A stretch of DNA of 60,000 nt from Takakia lepidozioides. Taxonomy: Eukaryota > Streptophyta > Takakiopsida > Takakiales > Takakiaceae. Made by a program: the position numbers and the translations under genes. The notes under the pieces are model-generated. The model searched no databases and was not told the DNA's origin. It saw only the letters and a list, made by a program, of their open reading frames with translations. The stretch spans positions 43,011,053-43,071,052 of the forward strand of contig CM060732.1 of the NCBI GenBank assembly GCA_030704615.1, read 5' to 3'. Below are positions 26,085 through 36,059 of the stretch, piece by piece; positions within the stretch are counted from its first letter, which is position 1; each line of letters starts with the position of its first letter.

Positions 26085-26870
26085 CTGTGCCATTGGTCCA
26101 AGTGTCCATTGTCATCTTGTATGAGCAGAGACCCAACTATTTGGGAGATCTTTGCCATTGGCCCATGTGTGAAGAATTGAAATCTAGCAGTTTCCTATGT
26201 ATCCATGTGCGTGGGATGTGCGTCTCCCATGTAGAGGCCCAAGTGCGACCGACCTCGAGTGTCCAATGTCACATAAGTCGAAATGCAATCCCAAAGCTCA
26301 CTTTGCTATTTTTGCAATCTCCCATGTCCAGTCTTGATGTATTGATATACCCACTTTGTTATTTTTTGCGAATCTTCAACTACCAAAAGCACTTGAAATT
26401 GCAAATCTCCCACATGAAGGGCCAGTCATTGCTCCAAGAAAGCCCTCTTTGCTATTTTTCGCGAATTTCCAACGACCAAAAGTACTTTGAAATTCCATAT
26501 CTCCCACACCGCAGGTCCAAAAATAATGAGACCAAGCCGGTGCACTCCTCCTCATCTAGGGCTTTCCAACAGCACCAAGTATCAGGGCTGGAACCCACGG
26601 TTTGGGAGATCCAAGTGCGATCTCCATGTCTACTCTCATCTAAGTCGAAGTGCAATCCCCTATGTGTCCAGAGACCCTGCACTAGTTTGGGATATCTCCA
26701 CGTCATTGCCCACTTTGCTATTTTTGCAATCTCCCCTACCGAGGCTTCATATATATATTTTTCGCGAATTATCAGCAACCAAAAGCACTTGAAATTCCAA
26801 ATCTCCCATCTAAGCCCAAGGGCAATCTTCTATGTCGAGGCCCAAGTGCTACCTCTAGGAACTAGAACAT
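26085..26870. repeat. Complex repeat block with 'caaatctcccac' units
   Basis: A unit of about 65 bases (cactttgctatttttgcgaa, then ccaaaagcacttgaaatt, then ctcccaca) recurs imperfectly near 26300, 26355, 26450 and 26705-26805. A larger unit repeats at about 370-410 bases: 'aagtcgaaatgcaatccc' at 26276 and a one-base variant at 26643. The block around 26441-26614 has an inverted partner at 27904-28078. No protein is recognised; the 284-codon open frame here is repeat sequence. Confidence 0.7.
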
Positions 26871-26904
26871 TTGAGTCTTTTTTAGAACAGCCAGTTTTGG
26901 TTTT

Positions 26905-27240
26905 GGTTTTTTTTTTTTTTTTTTTGGGAGAAGGCGATTGAAGGGCCGAATGTTCTTGGCTCTGTCCTGTGAGGGCAAAGACTTTGCATTATGTTGAAGT
27001 CAATGTAGAAAAAGTGGTTAATGGACCTTACACCGTGTCAAGAGACTTATGATTGGTCCAAAAAAACTCTCAAGTAAAAACCATGTGGCAGCTTGTCAAA
27101 ATTGTTGCTTCAATGGACATAGCCTCTCGCGGTTTGCGGCTTGCTAATAAGAAGGAGGAAAAAATAACCTCGTGGAAAACCATAAGGATGAAAAAGAGGA
27201 CTGTGCCCCCTGACCAAAGAAAAGAGAAGGTTGCAAAATG
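26905..27240 (-). mobile_element. Poly(A) retroposon-like fragment, minus strand
   Basis: A T run at 26908-26929 on the plus strand is the poly(A) tail of a minus-strand insert. About 230 bases further on lies the shared block 'gaggaaaaaataacctc', then 'ggatgaaaaa' and 'gccccctgacc', also found at 55676-55740 and, inverted, in the hairpin loop at 57905-57955. No coding capacity is seen. Confidence 0.55.
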
Positions 27241-27619
27241 TTAAGGAGGGCGTCCCTAGCGCAGAAAGAGGAGAAGGATTAATACTAGCAAGGGCCCCTA
27301 CAGGGCAAAACATCACTAAGAAGCTAGAGAGATGAAGCCAGGTGGCAGAAGACTAAAAGCTACCACTTTTACGCTTTGAGGAATCTAAAGACAAATGAGC
27401 CTTGGATTTTCCTTTCCTAAGGCTATGTCTATGCCTTCAATTCACATAAGACACCTCTGCCTCAGCAAGAGAGGGATGCTCACTGACAAACTCCTAGCAA
27501 CATGGTCATCTTTTTTTATTTCCTCAACCGTCTCGTTGTTGTCAGGACTACCAGCATGCCGGGAAGCCATCGTGCCAGACAACTTTGGATTCGGAAACAC
27601 TGGAGCGTAGGCGAGTCTG

Positions 27620-27875
27620 AAAAATATGGCCAACTTCTAACAGTAGTGGTTGCAGAAAAAATCCTTGTTCTCATATTTCCAAATCATGCAATACAGATCA
27701 CATATCAAGCACATACCCACCAAATATCCGCAATTTGTGCAGGTCCCCAGTTGTTGACCTCAATGTAGATGTGTCTTGCCTTCTTCCAAGCACACCTACC
27801 ATCCAACATTTTTCTCACCTATGTTTTTTCTCCCACAAGTTTGGCAACATCAATATATGAAGGAAGCCAGTTTGT
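27620..27875 (-). pseudogene. Degenerate PPR E+/DYW end fragment
   Basis: The minus strand aligns base by base with the E+ and early DYW region of the PPR pseudogene at 36170-36450. Shared landmarks are the 'aacctcaatgtag' segment, the 'tcatgcaatacagatcac' segment and the 'atggccaacttct' segment. The frame is destroyed by many stops. It lies about 4 kb from the main PPR cluster, so it is either an old outlier of the cluster or a dispersed copy. Confidence 0.6.
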
Positions 27876-27903
27876 TTTGTTTTGTTTTGTTTTATAACAT
27901 CGT

Positions 27904-28078
27904 TGAGATCTCCCAAACCGCGGGGCCCTAGCGCTGGTGCTTGGTGCCGTTGGAAAGCCCTCGATGAGGAGAGGTGCACCCGCTTGGTCTAACAATTTTT
28001 GGACTAAGGGTGTGGGAGATATTGAATTTCAAGTACTTTGGGCCGCTTGAAATTCACGAAAACTAGCAAAGTGGGCTT
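27904..28078 (-). repeat. Inverted partner of the block at 26441-26614
   Basis: Read in reverse, this stretch matches 26441-26614 along its whole length, for example 'gagggctttccaac', 'caccaagca' and 'cggtttgggagatc'. The pair spans about 1.6 kb as an inverted repeat. They may be two copies of one element in opposite orientation or the arms of a larger one. Confidence 0.75.
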
Positions 28079-29349
28079 TCTGAAACTAGAAACTAGAAGC
28101 TTTCTGCCCAAATGAAATCAAGGTTTCTTTCTTTTATTATTATTATTTACAGAACCCCACCTCCAAGATTGTTCCCAATCTCGCACGACTTGCTCCCGCA
28201 TCACTAGTTCAATTGATTTGTTTTGGTGCGGTCAGGTAGAAGTCTCAGGGTGCCCTCATTGAACTCCCAACATTCGCAGAGACAAATATACTAAAAGACC
28301 AATGCCATAGATGCATGGTGGTATACCAAATACAACATGCTTGTTTGGAGAACAGATTTCAGTTTTCAGTCAAAATAACTGAGAGAGCAAGCAACAAGCA
28401 ACACTACCCCTCAGAGTTGCATTCACTATATTATGAAACCATGACCTCAAAATTTTATGCGAAGATATAATGTATTAATAATGCATGGAAATACATGATA
28501 AGTATGATGCATTGTCACATACATGCACCATTCAAGACTTTTGTTTGATCCTCCCTGGAATGTATACTTAAAATTTTATTCCCTGATCCCAGCAACTGAA
28601 GACAGTGATCAGTGAGTAAACAGTAAACCCAACATTGGAGGGTAATTGGCCCTAAACCCTAAACCCAAAGTGTTGTGTGGGTTGAGGGAATGGGAGGAAG
28701 TGCTGCAAGCAGGACAACGGTCATGCACTCGCGGGCACAAATTTGTAGGGAGACAAGAGAGAGAGAGAAAGACAACTGTAGCGCGGTTACTGGTAGACCG
28801 TCAATAGTTATAAGACCAATGATACTTGCCTGATTTAGAGACATTGGATTTCTCCCTCCCAAGTTGGCCAACACTCTTACAACAAAAATGCAAGCATGCA
28901 ACACGAATGAAGAAGACATGATCCTCCAGCTTCAAGTCTAGATCAAAGGCGAACTCCCTCTACCCATTAGTAATGGTGTGGCCATCGCTTTAAAAACTTA
29001 GTTTCCAAATCTCCCCATATGGGCTTTCGAAAGTTATGATCTTGCTGAGGTGGTACGTGTGTTTCTTCATACAGGGGAGCGTCAAGAACTACCATTGAGA
29101 CAAAAAAAAAACGATGATTAGTCTGGAATTCTAGACTGCAAAATACAGTGGCGTCAATTCACCAGTGAAAACACTCACAACAAACCACTTCTACAACGCT
29201 TCTTAGTCGAAGGAAACAAACTGTTCTTACCACTTTGCACCACACGTTATCGTACATCATGCCTCGGCTCATCCTCTTTATGACAAACGGCTTGTCCTTA
29301 CCTCATTCCCTGCTTTCTCGAGTGCTTTCTCTACTCCAAATATAAATCT
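28079..29349. other. Intergenic stretch, no gene seen
   Basis: No conserved reading frame found. A GA-rich patch lies near 28751-28772 and a 9-base A run near 29102. The words 'tgttcttaccac' at 29221 recur at 30311 beyond the inverted repeat. Confidence 0.4.
28650..28666. repeat. Telomere-type CCCTAAA doublet (telo-box)
   Basis: Two and a half units of the plant telomere repeat. So short a tract could be a telo-box promoter element, but no gene start is evident next to it. Confidence 0.7.
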
Positions 29350-30306
29350 ACCTCGTTGAACCTCCATGGCGGTCCTTGTCTCTATAAAAACCGAAGCTCT
29401 CCGAAATGGGCTGGCGATTGCTTCAAAGAGCCCACACAAACTAGCGAAGATAGAAAGGTCGTCGAGAACAGTGACGCTCGAGGGTTTGGATGGATGAATA
29501 ATTCATGCATATGTGACATGTCGCATTGACTAGGTACAGGAAAATCGCGATTCAGAGGGAGTGTCAAGGGCTACGTCTCAAGCCTGTCATGAGCATTTGT
29601 GCAAGCCATGAAAAATTTGAGGATTCAAAATGGTGAAGCACTTAAACATGTGATCTACCTCTAGCAATTTACCTGAGTGCGTGCATGTGTTCATAGAGAG
29701 GATTAAATTGCGTTTTCTATCAAAGAACATTAATATATGAACGTGGTCAAATCAAGTGAATCAATTATCTTCAGATTTGAGACTTGTCGTGACTTGCTAA
29801 TTAAAATGGAATTGGCAAAGATTTTGAGTCGCAGATGCACTATTTTTGTCTCCAGGTGATTCAACCTCTGCGCAGGTTGCTAAAGCTGATCAGCTGTGCT
29901 TTATGGTCCTTCATCAGATCAGTGAAGAAAGCGGTGAAAGAAATTATTACTTTCAGATTCAACAGTTCGAGATGCACTGGCTTGCCCCAAGAAGTGCGTC
30001 GTGTAGATTAACAAACCGACGAGAGATGCTGGGAGAGAAAAGAAGAAACACAAATAGAAAAGAGAAGTGCAGGCAGGCAGACTAGCCCTTGACACTTCCT
30101 CTGAATCGCGATTTTCCTGTACCTAGTCAGCGCGACATGTCACACATGCAGGAATTATTCATCCATCCAAACCCTCGAGCCTCAATGTTCTCGACGACCT
30201 CTCCATCTTCGCTAGTTTTTGTGGGCTCTCTGAAACAATCGTCAGCCCATTTCGGAGAGCTTCGGTTTTTATAGAAACAAGGACCGCCATGGAAGTTCAA
30301 CGAGGT
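29350..30306. repeat. Long inverted repeat, arms of about 225 bases around a 500-base spacer
   Basis: The left arm 29350-29576 and right arm 30080-30306 are near-identical in inverse orientation. Each encodes the same 61-codon open frame (MTLPLNRDFPVPSQ at its start, HFGELRFL at its end), pointing outward on opposite strands, with about eight residue differences. Each arm also has a TATAAAAA or TATAGAAA stretch near its outer end. The spacer shows nothing coding. It may be a foldback-type element; no clear target duplication was found. Confidence 0.85.
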
Positions 30307-30347
30307 GTATTGTTCTTACCACACGTCATCAAGTCACAACCTCAATT

Positions 30348-30523
30348 AGCTTCAGTTAGCAATGAACTCAAGTTAAAGTACTAGAATAGCAATTGGAGAT
30401 AATTCAAGTTTAGCATGTAGTTATGTTATAGTTATCTTTATTGATTTTATTCATTTAGCTAAAGATTTAAGTCAGAGTAACAAAATAGCAGTTGAAAATA
30501 ACTCAAGTTGAGCTATCTAAGTT
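30348..30523. repeat. Imperfect direct repeat, AT-rich
   Basis: Two related segments, about 30348-30427 and 30456-30523, share 'agaatagcaattg' and 'aataattcaagtt'-type wording. A TATAAATAGG box follows at 30545. Together they could be a solo LTR or a promoter remnant; ends were not identified. Confidence 0.4.
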
Positions 30524-30884
30524 AATTCTAGTACAGACCTTGAGTATAAATAGGAAGAGCTCAAAAGGGAATAACAACTTGTTGTATTTCTATGTTGCAT
30601 GCATGTGATCCCCCAAATGTAAATAGACACGGACTAACATATACAGCATTATCACGTTTTAGAAAAAAATTAAATTTGTTCCTGTAACTCATTTTCAAGT
30701 CTACAATTTTCATGTAGATGATGACATACGTGAAGTAATAAACAAACTAGAAACAATACATTAAATTTACAGCATCTATGTTGTACAAATCTAATCATAC
30801 AATCATTGAATATTTGTTCAACGCACAATGCACTATCGTGACATTATAAACAACCATAAACCTACGATCATCATTTTACAGCCG

Positions 30885-31018
30885 ATTTTTTTATTTTATT
30901 TTTTACCTCTTATAACAGGAAGGTGGACACCTTCATAACACATCAGACGGTGGTTTGAACCCACAACCACATCCAACGTGGTATGTGCCCATTACCACTG
31001 GGCTACATGCTGGTTGTC
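30885..31018 (-). mobile_element. tRNA-derived SINE, copy B
   Basis: The reverse complement gives box A (tagcccagtggtaatggg, 31005-30988) and box B (gggttcaaacc, 30962-30952), matching copy A at 25795, then a body sharing 'aggtgtc', and an A-rich tail at 30905-30885 with T interruptions. Confidence 0.8.
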
Positions 31019-31181
31019 CCCATTTGTAACTCCAACTAGGGCGTTGCTCCGCACTACTAGCGACGACTTCTGAGAAGGACGTCCGGACGAATGGGCCATA
31101 CTCGAGGATCATGAGAGAGAGAAAATATGGTGGCCCCCTTACATGGAACGTTTAGATGTGTCTAATTTAAGCTCTACCAAG

Positions 31182-31502
31182 CTATGCTTTTGCTCCAGTT
31201 GTCACTTTGTCTCCTCCTTGTGCTTTGGCCAACAGTTTGACCCCTTTTAATTGGAATGAAAGCCCGTGTTTCTTGTGATGGAAATTCATGTTACACTTGA
31301 CTGCAACGAGATCCCCTGAACGTACGGATTCTCCATCCATTTTTTGGCCATTTTCGTTAAGGACTTCTAATGTATTGTACATCCCGTCGTTGTTTGTTTT
31401 TTGACATTTGTTGTTTCTGGACGTCGAGCCAGAGTTGTTGTTTGTGTTAGTTTTTAGGAGCTTTTTCGTGAAGCTCATGTTGTTTCCACCCATCCACGTC
31501 AT
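31182..31502 (-). CDS. Small hypothetical protein, Asn-rich with a conserved-looking C-terminal block
   Basis: A 106-residue frame, MTWMGGNNMSFTKK at the start, Asn/Thr/Ser-rich to about residue 38, then a compact block, LEVLNENGQKMDGESV and SGDLVAVKCNMNFHHKKHGL, ending SFQLKGVKLLAK and a polar tail. I do not firmly recognise it. The block's pattern, 'G-D-L-V-A-V', a charged/aromatic linker, 'K-H-G-L-S-F-Q-L-K-G-V-K', recalls small single-domain proteins of large DNA viruses of algae and protists; this is a memory-based hint only. Upstream are a GA tract, a TATA-like box and a telo-box, so expression is plausible. A longer in-frame ATG at 31685 exists, but it would translate the TATA and CT leader, so I prefer 31502. 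The uORF stop overlaps this start. Confidence 0.45.
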   Translation of the reverse strand: MTWMGGNNMSFTKKLLKTNTNNNSGSTSRNNKCQKTNNDGMYNTLEVLNENGQKMDGESVRSGDLVAVKCNMNFHHKKHGLSFQLKGVKLLAKAQGGDKVTTGAKA

Positions 31503-31543
31503 GTCCTCGCCTCTCCTCTGTCGGCTATTTCCGACGTTGACAT
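31499..31543 (-). CDS. uORF overlapping the start of the small gene
   Basis: A 14-codon frame starts at the first ATG (ACCATGT context) downstream of the CT-rich leader. Its TGA overlaps the next gene's ATG as ATGA. This arrangement can allow termination-reinitiation, or it can simply repress the main frame. Confidence 0.35.
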   Translation of the reverse strand: MSTSEIADRGEART

Positions 31544-31670
31544 GGTTGTTTGTATGTATGGTGTAGAGAGAGAGAGAGAGAGAGAGAGAGGCAGGGGCAG
31601 ATGAAAGTATATAATGAAAGTATATATCAGTGGGTTTTTTAGGAGAATTATTAAACCCTAAGAGTGCAAC
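31544..31670 (-). promoter_or_regulatory. Candidate promoter and leader of the small gene
   Basis: Reading towards the gene: a telo-box (TTAGGGTTT, 31661-31653), a TATA-like TTATATAC near 31615-31608, and a CT repeat (31590-31565). Their order and spacing resemble a plant promoter with a pyrimidine-rich leader. Confidence 0.45.
31565..31590. repeat. GA dinucleotide microsatellite
   Basis: A run of AG units, 26 bases, in the presumed leader of the small gene. Confidence 0.9.
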
Positions 31671-32055
31671 TTTAAAATTAATCACGCTAATCTATAGAAC
31701 TGTGGCTTTCTCTCTCAGACCGAGGTTGATGCTACACCGCTTTGTTGGGAAGTTAGGTGCAAAGTGCGATGTAACAGTATGTTATATTCCTCTGCTTCAC
31801 CTGTACTTGGAAGCATCATTCGATTAGGGACCCTCTCACAATCGGTTATTTTTTTAGCAACAACACCTAGTGAAGACGAAAGGCCTAGTCCATTGATGTT
31901 TGATTCAGGCCCAGCTATGCTGATTGAGGAATTCCAATAGGAGCTGGCCCTACACTTCCTGCTCACAATTGTTTTGTTCCTGTCATAAAACCAGAGAACC
32001 TCACATCAGAACGTAAAGGCTTACAAATACATACAGATCCATCTGCACTTTTTCA

Positions 32056-32810
32056 GTGCTCAAAGACTGGCACAGGCATCAGAATACACATGAGGTTCAC
32101 CTACCAGGCATCACCCATTCACAATCTCCAAAGCCTCCTTGCCACTCAGTACATAAACATAGTACACATAAGTTCCTTGCTTTGCATCCTCAATGCACCC
32201 ACATTGGGCATACATGTCCACCAGGGCAGAGTTCAGAATGACATCTGGTACAATTCCAGCTTTGACAATGTCACCATAGACCTCTTTTGACCTTTTCCAG
32301 GGCTGCCAGGCTTGCACAAGCATTGCAATCGCACAAAAACATGATGTGCTTGGGCTTCACCCCTTCCCCCATAATTTGATCATAGGTCTCCAAATCCACC
32401 ATCCCACGTCCCTGCTGTGCATACCCTGCGATGCTTGTGAGTGGCGTGAATCCACATCAGAGTTCGTTGGCACTAGGAAAGGGTTGAGACTGAGCTGCTC
32501 AACTACTCCCTGGTCTTACTGGGTTTACATAGTGTGCCAAGCACAACATCTGGTGCCAAAACCTCCATCCAGTGCCCCTGCTGTGCAGACCCTACAAACA
32601 TCAAGTTCCACGACACCACATCTCGTTCAGCCATACTGTTCCCTTCATACATGTCCACGAGGGTATTGTTCAGAATGACATGTGGTACAATTGCAGCTCT
32701 GACAATGTCGCCATGGACCTCTTTGCCCTTCTCCAGAGCTGCCAGGCTTGCACACGCATTGCCAACTATCAAAGGTTCACTCAACCAGTAACTTGCAGAA
32801 ATCAACATGA
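32056..32810 (-). pseudogene. PPR module fragments (PLS class)
   Basis: Two modules of the cluster type in separate frames: complement(32111-32323) with EVYGDIVKAGIVPDVILNSA and ALVDMYAQCGCIEDAK, and complement(32503-32808) with [20 protein letters not shown]. The second lacks the middle of its S motif (VDMYEGNSMAERD), a deletion of about 13 residues. Stops and shifts separate the pieces; no start or E/DYW end follows. Confidence 0.75.
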
Positions 32811-32935
32811 AAATTTAAGGACGATTTCGATAAGGGGGGAAAACAGGGTGAAATGTTTTGAAGAAGATGCCTTCATTAGCAGTGCCTGATTTTATGAATT
32901 GTGCCGCAGATGCTGAATCTGGACCCACACTTTTC
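32762..32935. repeat. Segment duplicated at 39018-39170
   Basis: The sequence from 'ccaactatcaaaggtt' through 'cttgcagaa', 'caacatgaaaattta' and the 'gaagaag' region matches 39018-39170. It lies next to PPR modules in both places, so the copies were probably moved as part of PPR-containing segments. Confidence 0.65.
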
Positions 32936-35935
32936 CCTTTTCCATGGCTGCTAGGCTTGCACAAGCATTGCCAATGCACACAAACGTGATGTGGTTGCAC
33001 TTCACCTTTTCCCCCATCATTTGTTCATAGGTCTCCAAAGCCTCCATCCCGCGCCCCTGTTGTGCATACCCTGCAAGCATCGCGTTGGGCAATGTTCAGA
33101 ATGACATCTGGTATTTGAGGGGGTGTGCTAATGAGCCCAAAAGCTATGGCCAGCTTTTCGCTGTGGTGGTAAAGAGCCTGTTCCTTCATCTGCTGATCCA
33201 CATCACGCAACACAAAGCGTGTCTCAGGCACATATCCCGCCTCCTTAATCTGCCAAGTCAATCTCTCTAACGCATCATAGATCTCCTCTGCTTGTGGGTG
33301 AGATCTATCTCCAATGGCAAATGTATCCATCTTGTGATTCCACCTTGAAAATACATTCTGCAGCACACTCTGCTAACTCCACATTTCCATAGATTCTGCG
33401 GGCACCAAGCAAGGCCCCTCACACTGAAGCACCTGGTTTGAGTGCCATGTTGGCAATAAAATCTTCTTCATCCAAGCGCCCTGCATGGCCAAGGAGGTTA
33501 ACCATGCAGGTGCAGTGCTTTTCTGTTGGTGTAATGCCATGCTCTTGACACATGGATTGAAAATAATGACCACCTTCATCTACAAGGCCCAAATGGCTGC
33601 ATGCAGAGAGAACACCAATAAATGTGACCTCATTTGGCTTCACACTAGTACAAATCAATGAGGGCATTCCTGACGTAGCATCTGACTTACACACAGATTT
33701 GATAATGTAGGCATGGACCCACTTGCCCTGTTCCAGGGATGCTTCACACCCTCTCTTTGCATTTGTCGAAAGAGTTTGAAAGCCTCCTCACCATGACCAC
33801 TATGTGCACATCCTCCAATCATCGCAGTCCATGAGACCACATCTCGCTTAGGCATTCTGACAAACACATTGAGTGCATCCATCACACTCCTGCACTTGCA
33901 ATACATACTGACAAGGGCATTCCCGAGTCCAACATCTGACTCAAATTCAGTTTTGATGATGCTGGCAAGGAGCTGCTTGCCCCGTTCTAAAGCCTCCGGG
34001 CCAGCACAAGTGTTGAGGACAATAATAAAATTGACAATATCTGCCTTCATGCCTTCTCTTTGCATGCGCTGAAAGAGTTAAAAAGACCATGACCATGCTG
34101 AGCAGATCCTGCAATCATAGCAGTCCACGAGAGCCCATCTCGCTTGGGCATTGCACGTCAAATACTCGGGTGGCATCCATCAAACTCTCACACCTGCAAT
34201 ACATGCTGACAAGGGCAGTCCCCACAGGGACATCCCCCTCAAGTCCAGCCTCAATGCACGCACCACATCACGTTCAGCAATACTGTCAAACACTCCATTT
34301 GCATCCTCGATGCACCCACATTTGACATACATGTCCACCAGGGCAGTGTTCACAATGACATCGGGTACAATTCCAGATTTGATAATGTCACCATGGACCT
34401 CTTTGCACTTTTCCAGGGCTGCCAGGCTTGCACACGCATTGCAAATGCAAACAAACGTCATGTAGTTGGGCTTCACCCCCTTCGCACATCATTTGCTCAT
34501 AGGTCTCCAAAGCCTCCATCCCGTGCCCTTGCTGTGCATATCCTGCAATCATCGCACTCCACGACACCACATCTCATTCAGCCATATTGTCAAACACTCC
34601 CTTCATACATGTCCACGAGGGTATTGTTCATAATGACATTTGGTACAACTGCAGCTCTGACCATGTCACCATGGACCTCTTTGCCCTTTTCCAGAGCTGC
34701 CAGGCTTGCACACGCATTGCTAATGCATAGAAACGTGATGTGGTTGGGCTTCACCCCTTGCCCCATCATCTGATCAAGGTCTCCAAAGCCCCCATACCAC
34801 GTCCCTGCTGTGGATACCCTGCAAGCATCGTCTTCAATGACACCACATCTCGTTCAGCCATAGTGTTGAAAACTCCCTTTGCATCCTTAATGCACCCACA
34901 TTTGGCATACATGTCCACTATGGTAGTGTTCACAATGACATCTGGTACAATTCCAGCTTTGACGATGTCACCTTGCACCTCTTTGCCCTTTTCCAGGGCT
35001 GCCAGGCTTGCAAACGCACAGATGTGATGTGGTCGGGCTTCACCCCTTCCACCATCATTGCTCATAGGTCTCCAAAGCCTCCGTCCCGCGCTCCTGCTGT
35101 GCATACCCTGCAAGCATCGCGGTCCACGACACCACATTTCATTCAGCCATATTGTTGAACACTGCCTTCGCATCCTCAATGCTCCCACATTTGGCATACA
35201 TGTCCATGAGGGCATTGTTCAGAATGACATCGGGTACAATTCCAGCCCTGACAATGTCGCCATGGGCCTCTTTGCCATTTTCCAGAGCTGCCAGGCTTGC
35301 GCATGCATTGCAAACACACACAAACGTGATGTGGTTGGGCTTCACCCCTTCCCCCATCATTTGTTCATAGGTCTCCAAAGCCTCCACCCCACGTCCCTGC
35401 TGTGCATACCCTGCAAGCATCACGCTCCATGACACCACATCTCGTTCAGCCTGCATATTGTTGAACTTTCAAAACTGCCTTTGCATCCTTAATGCACCCA
35501 CATTTGGCATACATGTCCACCAGGGCAGTGTTCAGAATGACATCTGGTAGAATTCCAGCTTTGACGATGTCATCATGGACCTCTTTGCCCTTTTCCAGGG
35601 CTCCCAGGCTTGCACACGCATTGCAAACGCAAAGGAACGTGATATGGTTGGGCTTCACCCCTTCCCCCATCATTTGCTCATAGGTCTCCAAAGCCTCCCT
35701 GCTGTGCATACCCTGCAAGCATCGCGCTCCACGACACCACATCTTGTTCAGCCTGCATATTGTTGAAAACTGCCTTTGCATCCTTAATGCACCCACATTT
35801 GGCATACATGTCCACCAGGGCAGTGTTCAGAATGACATCTAGTACAATTCCAGCTTTGACGATCTCATCATGGACCTCTTTCCCCTTTTCCAGGGCTCCC
35901 AGGTTTGCACACGCAAGGCTGCCCTTCACTCATCC
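32890..35935 (-). pseudogene. PPR-DYW pseudogene B with amplified PLS modules
   Basis: PLS-class PPR proteins with DYW domains edit organelle RNA (C to U). From about 35935 down, modules of about 300 bases repeat with nearly the same text: 35929-35678, 35805-35446, 35456-35139, 35215-34766, 34860-34600, 34570-34180, then a more ordinary module at 34065-33720 (MYCKCRSVMDALNVFVRMPK). An E region follows at 33694-33419 (GVLSACSHLGLVDEGGHYFQ, ITPTEKHCTCMVNLLGHAGR) and an E+/early DYW region at 33366-33110 (DRSHPQAEEIYDALERLTWQ, HHSEKLAIAFGLISTPP). The DYW domain stops before its cysteines and DYW end and runs into another PPR module (33110-32890). Frameshifts occur at many module joins, so no single frame covers the gene. 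No start codon region was recognised. Confidence 0.8.
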
Positions 35936-36059
35936 ATGTCACAAACCGGAAATGAGTTCAGGGTTTTATGCCTAACTGTTGTTCGGACATTCTGCACTCT
36001 TCCAACATGGCCTTGGACACGTCAGCTTCCAAGTCAACTTCCAAGTCAACTTCATCTTA

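Noticed and set aside
26087-26941. 284-codon open frame on the plus strand
   Set aside because: The translation repeats with the DNA repeat units of the block and ends in the T run as a Phe run; this is repeat sequence.
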